From the NCBI GenBank assembly GCA_044227805.1, contig JBGAWA010000050.1, forward strand, positions 1 to 28,927: DNA of 28,927 bases. Direction: 5' to 3'. This DNA is from JACCZZ01 sp044227805. GTDB lineage: Bacteria > Bacteroidota > Bacteroidia > Chitinophagales > UBA10324. The stretch's first letter is position 1, and the number at the start of each line of letters is the position of its first letter. Under the pieces are notes generated by a model. That model was not told the origin of the DNA, searched no databases, and was given only the letters and a program-made list of their open reading frames with translations. Both the position numbers and the translations under genes were made by a program. Positions 17,264-24,781 of this stretch are shown piece after piece.

Positions 17264-17366
17264 CCCACTTGATCTGGCAGCGTCATTGTTGTGTTCGCCT
17301 CTTCCGGTTTCTTGTTCCGGTATGTCATTTAGCTGCGTGAAATCATTTAATCAAAAATTCAAGAGC

Positions 17367-18968
17367 ATGCTTAAGCATTTTTTATGTTTTGTGTTTATCG
17401 GGGCAGTTTATTTTTGTAACGGTCAGGTACCTGCCATTCAATGGCAGAAGACCTATGGCAACAGCGGTAATGAAGTACTCCATAGCATCACTGCCACTGC
17501 CGACGGAAATTACCTCGTGATGGGCATTGCCGACGTAAATAGCGGTGATGTGTCCTGTAACCTCAAAGGCTTGCATGATGTGTGGGTGTATAAAATGTCA
17601 CCTTCCGGAAATATTATCTGGCAAAAGTGTTTTGGCGGAAGCAAAGAAGAGGCTAATCCATACAATAAAATTATTGCGACGAGCGATGGAGGAAGCCTGT
17701 TTATCTCTGAATCATGGTCGAAGGACTTTGATGCGGTCGGTCATCATAAATACAGTGACGTACTCACTATTAAGCTCGATGCATCCGGCAATATTCAATG
17801 GAAGCATTCATTCGGAGGAAAAAAATATGATGTGCCGCGCGCATTGCTTGAATTACCCGGAAAACGCTATGTCATTGTTTCCCGCTCCACTTCCGCTGAT
17901 GGCGATGTGCCGGCCAATATGGATCCGTTGAAGTTTGATGCCTGGGTTTTTATACTGAATAATAATGGAAACATTATTTCCAATCACGTGTATGGCGGAA
18001 CCGGTGATGACGACCTGCACCAGGTGTTGCAAACTTCAGAAGGCCATCTTGTCCTTTTCGGATTGACTACCTCGCAGGATGGTGACCTTTCAGGGTTGAA
18101 CACAAATGGCACTGATGGATGGCTGCTGAAGATTGATACTCTTGGCAATGTGCTGGACAGCAGGGTTTTCGGTCAGGCGAATAAGGAAGAGTTTTATGAT
18201 GCGTTAAAAACAAATGATGGCGGCTATATGGCTTTCGGTGTCACGGAAGATCCGCAAGTGCCGGTCGAAAAAGGGTCCTATCATGGCGATGATGATTTTT
18301 GGGCCGTAAAACTTGACAACACTTTGAATGTTCAATGGCAGGGCGTTTACGGAGGAGCGGATCGTGAGACCTTAATGCAGGCGGCCATTGCGCCGGGCAA
18401 CAGCGGTTTCTACCTGGCAGGCGGTACCTATTCTGATGACGGAGATGTTTCTAAGCCTTCCGGTAACGGCAATGATGAATATGTAATTAAGATTTCACCC
18501 GCGGGAACACTTCTGTGGGCCTTTACACATGGCGGCACTGAAAAGGATTACGCCAATAGTATTACTTCCACCGGTTTGGTGGTTGGTGTTGCTTATTCTA
18601 CAGATGGTGATGTTCAAAATCCAAAGGGGAATGGTGACGGATGGATTTATAAGTTCAAAGACTCCAAAAATGGAATAGCCGCCAAAACAGGGGATAACCT
18701 GCAGGAAACAGAATCTGGCGCATCAGTATTTGCATTTCCGAATCCGGCAGCGGATGTGCTGACACTTCAGTTTCAGGAAGAGACTGCTCCCGTAACGATC
18801 CTGTTGTCAGATATCGCAGGAAGAATTGTGTACGAACGATCATCTGTTGAAATAAAGGATCGGTTAACCTATGAAATTCCTGTTGCGAAAATGCCGGCTG
18901 GAATTTATATGCTGAGCGTTGCCGGTGAAAGCCTTTTGTCGACACAAAAAATTGTACTGAGTCATTGA
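17367..18968 (+). CDS. Secreted seven-repeat (propeller-like) protein with T9SS sorting domain
   Basis: From the ATG at 17367 the product has 533 residues. It begins with a signal peptide (MLKHFLCFVFIGAVYFCNGQ). About seven repeats of 55-65 residues follow, each carrying D/WxxKxxxxGNxxWxxxxGG, with the loop DGDVS/DGDLS recurring. The repeat ends read QWQKTYGNS, WQKCFGGS, QWKHSFGGK, SNHVYGGT, DSRVFGQA, QWQGVYGGA and LWAFTHGGT. Seven repeats fit a seven-bladed beta-propeller. The tail has FAFPNPAADVLTLQF and a closing Ser-Thr-Gln-Lys strand, a T9SS type A sorting domain. The frame opens at 17286, but the residues before 17367 do not form a signal peptide. Surface-exposed or released; ligand unknown. 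Confidence 0.87.
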   Translation: MLKHFLCFVFIGAVYFCNGQVPAIQWQKTYGNSGNEVLHSITATADGNYLVMGIADVNSGDVSCNLKGLHDVWVYKMSPSGNIIWQKCFGGSKEEANPYNKIIATSDGGSLFISESWSKDFDAVGHHKYSDVLTIKLDASGNIQWKHSFGGKKYDVPRALLELPGKRYVIVSRSTSADGDVPANMDPLKFDAWVFILNNNGNIISNHVYGGTGDDDLHQVLQTSEGHLVLFGLTTSQDGDLSGLNTNGTDGWLLKIDTLGNVLDSRVFGQANKEEFYDALKTNDGGYMAFGVTEDPQVPVEKGSYHGDDDFWAVKLDNTLNVQWQGVYGGADRETLMQAAIAPGNSGFYLAGGTYSDDGDVSKPSGNGNDEYVIKISPAGTLLWAFTHGGTEKDYANSITSTGLVVGVAYSTDGDVQNPKGNGDGWIYKFKDSKNGIAAKTGDNLQETESGASVFAFPNPAADVLTLQFQEETAPVTILLSDIAGRIVYERSSVEIKDRLTYEIPVAKMPAGIYMLSVAGESLLSTQKIVLSH

Positions 18969-19008
18969 CCTACAGCAGTAGCCGCACCCTGAAGAGTCAC
19001 ATACCGTT

Positions 19009-20646
19009 TTACGTCTGAATTACGCCAACATTGAATGCCTTGGTAACAGGCGCATGATTAGCCGCCTCAATGCTCATCGAAATTACTTTACGGGTATCGA
19101 GCGGATCAATGATTGCATCGATCCACAACCGGGCAGCTGCATAATAGGGCGATGTTTGACGGTCGTATCGTTGTTTTATCTCATCCAGCAATCTTGTTTC
19201 CTCTGCAGCTGTTATCACTTCACCTTTGGCTTTTAAGGAAGCAACCTGAATCTGCAGCAGTACATTGGCTGCCTGCGCACCACCCATAACAGCAATCTTG
19301 GCAGTGGGCCAGCCAACGATGATACGGGGATCATACGCTTTCCCGCACATGGCATAGTTGCCGGCTCCATAGCTGTTGCCGATGATAATTGTAATCTTAG
19401 GCACTACACTGTTGGCTACGGCATTTACCATTTTCGCTCCGTCTTTAATAATGCCGCCATGTTCAGATTTTGAACCGACCATAAAACCAGTAACGTCCTG
19501 CAGAAATACGAGGGGTATCTTTTTCTGATTGCAATTCATAATAAAGCGGGTTGCCTTATCAGCCGAATCAGAATAGATGACACCACCAAATTGCATTTCG
19601 CCTTTTTTATTCTTTACCACTTTTCGCTGATTGGCTACAATGCCAACGGCCCATCCATCTATGCGTGCATAGCAGCAGACGATAGATTTTCCATAACCTG
19701 CCTTGTATTCATCATACTCCGAATTATCCACCAGCCGTTCAATTACTTCATGCATGTCATACTGCTTGCTGCTGTCGGTAGGTAATATTCCATACAGGTC
19801 TTTTTCATTTTCTTTCGGCGGAGAGGAGGTTGTACGGTTAAAGCCGGCTTTCTCATAATCACCCAGCTTGTCTATTAGACTTCTGATACGGTCAAGGCAT
19901 GCCTGATCATTGTCGCATTTATAATCGGTAACACCTGAAATTTCAGCATGCGTAGTTGCGCCGCCTAATGTTTCCTGGTCCACATCTTCGCCGATTGCAG
20001 CCTTTACGAGGAAGGGGCCGGCCAGAAATATAGATCCTGTCTTATCAACAATCATTGCTTCGTCGCTCATGATCGGAAGGTAAGCGCCGCCGGCTACACA
20101 ACTTCCCATTACCGCTGCAATCTGTGTGATGCCCATGGAACTCATCAGTGCATTGTTCCGGAAGATTCTTCCGAAGTGTTCCTTATCAGGGAAAATCTCA
20201 TCCTGCATCGGAAGAAATACGCCGGCACTATCCACGAGGTAGATCACCGGCAGCCTGTTTTCCATAGCAATTTCCTGTGCACGTAAATTTTTCTTGGCGG
20301 AGACAGGAAACCAGGCCCCGGCTTTCACGGTGGCATCATTGGCCACGATGAGGCATTGTCTTCCTGATACATAGCCGATAACTACAACAACGCCGCCGGC
20401 CGGACAGCCACCTTGTTCCTCATACATTTCGTATCCTGCAAAGGCGCCGATCTCCAATACAGGTTTCTCCTTATCCAGCAGGTAGCTAATACGTTCACGG
20501 GCAGTCAGCTTTCCTTTTTCATGCTGCTTTTCAATGTTCTTCTTTCCGCCGCCTGATTTTATCTTATCGAGCCTCGACCGTACCTCGCTTAAAAGCAAGA
20601 GGTTTTGATCTTCGTTTTTGTTGAATTGTAAATCCGACTTTTCCAT
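19009..20646 (-). CDS. Acyl-CoA carboxylase, carboxyltransferase (beta) subunit
   Basis: This subunit transfers the carboxyl group from carboxybiotin to an acyl-CoA. It closely resembles the beta subunits of methylcrotonoyl-CoA carboxylase and related acyl-CoA carboxylases. Both carboxyltransferase halves are present: the acyl-CoA side has NDATVKAGAW (103-112) and VMGSCVAGGAYLP (179-191), and the carboxybiotin side has FLQDVTGFMVG and NSYGAGNYAMCGKAYDP. From the ATG at 20646 it has 545 residues, normal for the family. The frame opens 42 codons further up, but the TAnnTTTG box at 20653-20660 lies inside that extension, so the longer start is unlikely. The biotin-carrying alpha subunit is not next to it. 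The substrate (3-methylcrotonyl-CoA in leucine breakdown, propionyl-CoA, or another) cannot be fixed. Confidence 0.92.
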   Translation of the reverse strand: MEKSDLQFNKNEDQNLLLLSEVRSRLDKIKSGGGKKNIEKQHEKGKLTARERISYLLDKEKPVLEIGAFAGYEMYEEQGGCPAGGVVVVIGYVSGRQCLIVANDATVKAGAWFPVSAKKNLRAQEIAMENRLPVIYLVDSAGVFLPMQDEIFPDKEHFGRIFRNNALMSSMGITQIAAVMGSCVAGGAYLPIMSDEAMIVDKTGSIFLAGPFLVKAAIGEDVDQETLGGATTHAEISGVTDYKCDNDQACLDRIRSLIDKLGDYEKAGFNRTTSSPPKENEKDLYGILPTDSSKQYDMHEVIERLVDNSEYDEYKAGYGKSIVCCYARIDGWAVGIVANQRKVVKNKKGEMQFGGVIYSDSADKATRFIMNCNQKKIPLVFLQDVTGFMVGSKSEHGGIIKDGAKMVNAVANSVVPKITIIIGNSYGAGNYAMCGKAYDPRIIVGWPTAKIAVMGGAQAANVLLQIQVASLKAKGEVITAAEETRLLDEIKQRYDRQTSPYYAAARLWIDAIIDPLDTRKVISMSIEAANHAPVTKAFNVGVIQT

Positions 20647-20652
20647 AACTGA

Positions 20653-20660
20653 CAAAAATA
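20653..20660 (-). promoter_or_regulatory. Promoter box of the acyl-CoA carboxylase gene (TATTTTTG)
   Basis: On the minus strand it reads TATTTTTG, an exact TAnnTTTG match ending 6 bases before the ATG at 20646. It implies a very short leader and excludes the upstream methionines. Confidence 0.55.
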
Positions 20661-21178
20661 GGAAAGGAATTCCCGATGCGGAAGAATAGATTATTGGCAG
20701 TGACCGGACTGTCACCCGGAAAACCTGCAATAGCATATAATGAAGAGTACCTAAAACGAACCTGCCAACCATTCATTAGTTAAGCAGGACATGAAGATCA
20801 GTGGCACATAAGCCTGAATATAGATCGGAAGTTAAGCAGGCTATTACATCCTCCACCTACCAACTGCTGTGGAAACTGAACGCATGAAGTAATCCGATAG
20901 AATGAGAACATCCTGCAATTCAGCCGGCATTTTCAATCTGCGTATTCCGTTTCTCTACAAGAAGGAATAGCGAAATGCTTTCTCTTTTTTTCAATGAAAA
21001 TAATTCACAAGTAATAAGCCTCCCTGTGTCTTTGTCGAAGGCAACTGTGTTTTAAACTGCAATATGAAAGTGCATAGCTGGACTAAGATTCTATGAATAC
21101 CATAAAATGTGTCCTTCCATTTCGGGAAATTGGTTTTTAAGGCTTGGACGAAAGCGCTGAAAAAACAACTAATCTCGC
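20661..21178. other. Gene-free spacer between divergent genes
   Basis: I see no gene, RNA or element. An 11-base direct repeat, AGTTAAGCAGG, occurs twice about 50 bases apart near 20778-20842; chance is a sufficient explanation. Minus-strand open frames here are short and lack coding character. Confidence 0.5.
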
Positions 21179-21186
21179 TACTTTTG
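21179..21186 (+). promoter_or_regulatory. Likely yebC promoter box (TACTTTTG)
   Basis: TACTTTTG matches TAnnTTTG exactly, 30 bases upstream of the yebC start. Confidence 0.5.
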
Positions 21187-21216
21187 CACTTCTTACATTG
21201 TAAAATAAGCTGATTC

Positions 21217-21924
21217 ATGGGAAGAATATTTGAAACACGTAAGCATAAGATCTATGCGCGCATGGATAAAATGGCGAAGGCTTTCACCAAGGTTGGAAAA
21301 GAGGTGGCCATTGCTGTAAAAGAAGGAGGACCGGATCCGAATAACAATGCGCGGCTGAGAGCGGCTATTCAGAATGCCAAAGGCGTGAACATGCCAAAAG
21401 ACAGGGTGGATGCCGCCATCAAAAGGGCCGTTTCGAAAGATGCCAGCAACTATGAAGAAGTAACGTATGAAGGTTATGGTCCGCATGGCGTGGCCATAAT
21501 TGTTGATTGCGCGACTGACAATACCACACGAACGGTTGCCAATGTGAGGATGCATTTTTCAAAAGGTAACGGAAACCTGGGAACAAGCAACTCGGTGCAA
21601 TTCCTGTTTGAGCGAAAGGGAGTATTTAAGATTGCCCGTGAAGGCGTCAATCTCGATGAACTGGAACTCGACCTGATTGATTTTGGCGCTGAAGATATCG
21701 ATGCGGATGAAAATGAAATCTATATCTACACGCGTTTTGCCGATTTCGGCTCGATGCAAAAGGGGCTGGAGTCAAAGAACATTGTTCCTATCAGCAGTGA
21801 GAAACAATGGATTCCCCTGACCACGAAAGAAGTGACGGAGGCTGAAGCGGAGGATGTATCCAAACTGATTGGAATGCTGGAAGATGATGATGATGTTTTG
21901 GCAGTTTATCACACCATGGCCTAA
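21217..21924 (+). CDS. yebC: YebC/PmpR family protein
   Basis: The 235-residue product belongs to the YebC family. Members are described as DNA-binding regulators and, in recent work, as factors that help ribosomes through difficult stretches such as proline runs. Visible family features are the N-terminal helical domain with KHKIYARMDKMAKAFTKVGK, the GGPDPNNNARLRAAIQNAK segment (37-55) followed by NMPKDRVDAAIKRA, the EVTYEGYGPHGVAIIVDCAT strand region (86-105), and the C-terminal end MLEDDDDVLAVYHTMA. The start MGRIFETRKHK is the Bacteroidota variant of the usual GHSKWANIKHRK. Length is normal. It stands alone behind its own promoter box. Confidence 0.96.
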   Translation: MGRIFETRKHKIYARMDKMAKAFTKVGKEVAIAVKEGGPDPNNNARLRAAIQNAKGVNMPKDRVDAAIKRAVSKDASNYEEVTYEGYGPHGVAIIVDCATDNTTRTVANVRMHFSKGNGNLGTSNSVQFLFERKGVFKIAREGVNLDELELDLIDFGAEDIDADENEIYIYTRFADFGSMQKGLESKNIVPISSEKQWIPLTTKEVTEAEAEDVSKLIGMLEDDDDVLAVYHTMA

Positions 21925-22001
21925 ACGGTCATTGGTCTTTAGTATTCAGCTGGCTGTTAAATGTTGATTGGCTGTAAGCACAGACAGAAATCTTATGAAA
22001 T

Positions 22002-23078
22002 ATGCTGCACATCGATGATGACATCACAAGGGCATCTACCTTACCTGTTTCATTTTATACAGACAAGGAATATTTCGAACTGGCGAAGGAGAAAATTTTT
22101 GCACGAAGCTGGCAGTTAGCCGGTACGCTGGATGATGTAAAGACGCCGGGGCAGGTTCATCCCTTCACCCTGTTGCCGGGCTGCCTGGATGAGCCATTGC
22201 TCCTTACACGCGACGCGGATGATCAGTTGCATTGTATGTCGAATGTTTGTACGCACCGGGGGAATCTTATTTGCGAACATGGTGGCATAGAAAAAAATCT
22301 CCGGTGCCGTTATCATGGAAGAAGATTCAACCTGGATGGCAAGTTTACGGGAATGCCGGAGTTTGAACAGGTGAAGAATTTTCCATCAGCAAAAGACGAT
22401 CTTCGGCCGGTTGCTTTTGAAACCTGGGGAGGGTATCTTTTTGCTTCTCTTTTCCCGGCCTTTTCATTCACGGATGCCTTTGGTGAGATGGTGAACCGGA
22501 TTCCATGGCTTAACCCGTCCCATTATTGCTTCAGTGCTCATCATTCAAAGGATTACCTGGTGAATGCCAACTGGGCTTTGTATTGTGAAAACTACCTGGA
22601 AGGATTTCATATTCCATTTGTGCATGCATCCCTCAACCAGGTGCTTGATTATGGTAAGTATGCTTATGAAATTTATCAGTATTCTAACCTCCAGCTGGGC
22701 TATGCAAAGGCCGGGGAAGAAACATTCCGTATTCCGGAGCATTCACCGGACCATGGAAAACATATTGCGGCTTACTATTACTGGGTGTTCCCCAATATGA
22801 TGTTCAATTTTTATCCGTGGGGCCTCTCGGTGAACATCGTGAAACCGCTTGCTCCGGCGCAATCGAAGGTTTCTTTTCTGACTTATATTGCCGACCAGGA
22901 AAAATTTGAGCGAGGCGTAGCAGCAATGACGGACCGTGTAGAACGCGAGGATGAAGCGATAGTAGAAAATGTGCAGCGAGGCGTTCGTTCCCGGCTGTAT
23001 GACAGTGGCCGTTATTCGCCAACAAAGGAAAGGGGCACGCATCATTTTCATCAGCTCATTGCGAGGTTTATGCAATAA
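22002..23078 (+). CDS. Rieske-type ring-hydroxylating oxygenase alpha subunit
   Basis: The 358-residue protein is an oxygenase alpha subunit with a Rieske [2Fe-2S] cluster and a mononuclear iron site. Rieske ligands are C83-x-H85 (CTHRG) and C102-x-x-H105 (CRYHG), with the standard spacing. The catalytic iron ligands are H203 and H208 in ENYLEGFHIPFVH, with D317 in REDEAIVENVQRG as the likely third, as in the choline/carnitine monooxygenase-like group. Length is a little short of the 400-450 typical of naphthalene-type enzymes but fits the shorter group. No ferredoxin or reductase gene is nearby, so electrons must come from elsewhere. The substrate is unknown; a quaternary-amine or aromatic demethylation is possible. 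Confidence 0.88.
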   Translation: MLHIDDDITRASTLPVSFYTDKEYFELAKEKIFARSWQLAGTLDDVKTPGQVHPFTLLPGCLDEPLLLTRDADDQLHCMSNVCTHRGNLICEHGGIEKNLRCRYHGRRFNLDGKFTGMPEFEQVKNFPSAKDDLRPVAFETWGGYLFASLFPAFSFTDAFGEMVNRIPWLNPSHYCFSAHHSKDYLVNANWALYCENYLEGFHIPFVHASLNQVLDYGKYAYEIYQYSNLQLGYAKAGEETFRIPEHSPDHGKHIAAYYYWVFPNMMFNFYPWGLSVNIVKPLAPAQSKVSFLTYIADQEKFERGVAAMTDRVEREDEAIVENVQRGVRSRLYDSGRYSPTKERGTHHFHQLIARFMQ

Positions 23079-23195
23079 ATTATTTCCCTCTTTTATTTCT
23101 GGTACCAACTAATCCCTTATTTCTGTTATGAAGGATTAGGCAGGAATTGCTTTATAGGAACCGCACTTACCGTAGTAAGGAAATCAATCCTTTGC

Positions 23196-23203
23196 TATAT
23201 TTG
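23196..23203 (+). promoter_or_regulatory. Likely promoter box of the PspC gene (TATATTTG)
   Basis: TATATTTG matches TAnnTTTG exactly, 23 bases upstream of the ATG at 23227. Confidence 0.5.
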
Positions 23204-23226
23204 TTACCTCAATAAATGATCTTAAC

Positions 23227-23403
23227 ATGCAAAAAAGATTGATAAAGGGCGAGAAAAAATTGTTTGGTGTTTGTAGTGGCATCGGTAACTACTTCGATAT
23301 TGATCCAACCATTGTCCGCGTACTGTTTGTTTTTGGATTCCTGGCTTTTGGCTCAGGCCTGCTGCTGTATTTAATCCTTGCTATAGCCATGCCTGACAAA
23401 TAA
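23227..23403 (+). CDS. PspC-domain small membrane protein
   Basis: This 58-residue gene has the classic PspC layout: a short basic start with KLFGVCSGIGNYFDIDPTIVR (residues about 11-31), then one hydrophobic helix (VLFVFGFLAFGSGLLLYLIL, about 32-51) and the ending AMPDK. PspC proteins sit in the inner membrane and, in proteobacteria, sense envelope stress with PspA/PspB; short stand-alone versions like this are common in Bacteroidota. The gene is complete (ATG 23227, TAA 23401-23403) and has its own promoter box. No pspA or pspB homologue is nearby. Confidence 0.9.
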   Translation: MQKRLIKGEKKLFGVCSGIGNYFDIDPTIVRVLFVFGFLAFGSGLLLYLILAIAMPDK

Positions 23404-23575
23404 GTTGTTGACATTTGTTGTTCCTGCTGCTTATTCATCTTTCCCACCTGTTCCACACATTGTAATTTTTATTTTTTCGAAGTGTTACGTGAAGTTCGGC
23501 CAGTAAGAAAACGTATAGTATTGTACCTTCAATGTTGGCCTTTTTTATCAACTTTAATTCATCAAAAAAATCACC

Positions 23576-24523
23576 ATGCAACACTTCTGCAAATTTCTTA
23601 TCCTGTTAAGTTTCATAAGCTCCATCACAACCGCTCAACCATGTTCTGATCTCTTTATCTCTGAATATGTGGAAGGTAGCTCCAATAATAAGGCAATAGA
23701 AATCTATAATCCCACCACGGCAGCGGTTCAGTTGGATGGATACCAGTTACTCCTGTTCTCAAACGGGACAGATGTGGCCTCCTTCCAATTCAAGTTGCAT
23801 GGTACGTTGGCCAGTCATGATGTTTATGTAATTGTAAATCCGCAGGCCGATGCTACGCTGTTGCTGCCCCTTGCCGACACCACTAATATTGTCTGCAACT
23901 GGAATGGTAATGATGCCATCTTGCTGGTTAACAACAATGCAGGTGACACAATTGATGGTATTGGTGTAGTGGGTGAAGATCCGGGATCGGAATGGCTTGT
24001 ATCCGGTGGTTCAACAAAAGATCATACGCTGGTGCGGACCGTGGAAACGCAGGAGGGAACATTGGATTGGGTGGCTGGCAGTCAGCAATGGTATGGTTAT
24101 GCGCAGAATGACTTTTCACTTTTGGGCGCGCATGATGTGAATACTTGTCCTGTGGCTAATCCCCAGCTATCAATTTCTGCTGACAGCACTTCGGTTCCTG
24201 AAAATGCGGGAACATTTTTCGTTAAGATCAATATTCTTAATCCGAATACCAATGCCACTTCCTGCCAGGTGAAGATAACAGGCGGTTCCGCCGTTCAGGG
24301 CACAGATTATACCTATACTGATCAGACGGTAACATTTCCGGCCGGCAGCGGAGATCCTGTTTTTGTATCAGTAGCTGTCACGAACGACGGTATTTCAGAG
24401 CCGGATGAAACTATTGAATTTTCATTGCAGAATCCGACAAACGGTGCAACGTTTAGTTCTTCAGTGCTTACATTAAATATTATTGATGATGATGGGTTGG
24501 GCATACCAGCATCCCATCTCTAA
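23576..24523 (+). CDS. Secreted lamin-tail/Calx-beta protein, C-terminus frameshifted
   Basis: The open frame codes for 315 residues: a signal peptide (1 to about 20, ending TTAQP), a lamin-tail domain (about 22-165, with SDLFISEYVEGSSNNKAIEI at its start, a typical LTD opening), and a Calx-beta domain (about 195-305, ending in IDDDG). Both domains are common in T9SS-secreted Bacteroidota proteins and in extracellular nucleases or adhesins. The frame stops at 24523 in the linker where a T9SS sorting domain should begin. That domain is present downstream but out of frame (24524-24747). As read here the protein would lack its sorting signal and might stay in the periplasm. Restored, it would have about 390 residues. 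I see no catalytic domain. Confidence 0.8.
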   Translation: MQHFCKFLILLSFISSITTAQPCSDLFISEYVEGSSNNKAIEIYNPTTAAVQLDGYQLLLFSNGTDVASFQFKLHGTLASHDVYVIVNPQADATLLLPLADTTNIVCNWNGNDAILLVNNNAGDTIDGIGVVGEDPGSEWLVSGGSTKDHTLVRTVETQEGTLDWVAGSQQWYGYAQNDFSLLGAHDVNTCPVANPQLSISADSTSVPENAGTFFVKINILNPNTNATSCQVKITGGSAVQGTDYTYTDQTVTFPAGSGDPVFVSVAVTNDGISEPDETIEFSLQNPTNGATFSSSVLTLNIIDDDGLGIPASHL

Positions 24524-24747
24524 GCGTTCTGGCTCTTATCCTAATCCTGTTGAAAATATCCTGCACATTGAATTCCGCTGCCATCCGGTGAAATTTCAAT
24601 ACTGAATTTGCTGGGAGAGCGGGTGCTGTGGCATACTTTCAATGACAGGCAATGGGACGTGGACATGGAGCAATTTCAGCCGGAATTTATTTTCTGAAAA
24701 TCAGCAGTGGTGCTTCAGTACTGGTGCAGCAGCTGGTGAAGAAATAA
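24524..24747 (+). pseudogene. Out-of-frame T9SS sorting domain of the preceding gene
   Basis: Translating in changing frames recovers a typical T9SS type A sorting domain. The start SYPNPVENILHIEF lies around 24534-24575 in frame 0 (position modulo 3), PLPSGEISILNLLGERVL from 24575 in frame 2, and SAGIYFLKIS from 24676 in frame 1, running to a TAA at 24745-24747. At least three indels are therefore needed: one in about 24513-24536, one near 24575 and one near 24676. The last two each look like the loss of one base (GAATTCC and CAATTTC). This is either real gene decay or sequencing/assembly error. Confidence 0.8.
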
Positions 24748-24781
24748 AGGGAAGTTGATACTGAGCAGTAACTGAAAAAAA

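Noticed and set aside
20991..21218. Minus-strand open frame of 75 codons before yebC
   Set aside because: It overlaps the yebC promoter region and start and shows no domain, signal or conserved pattern.
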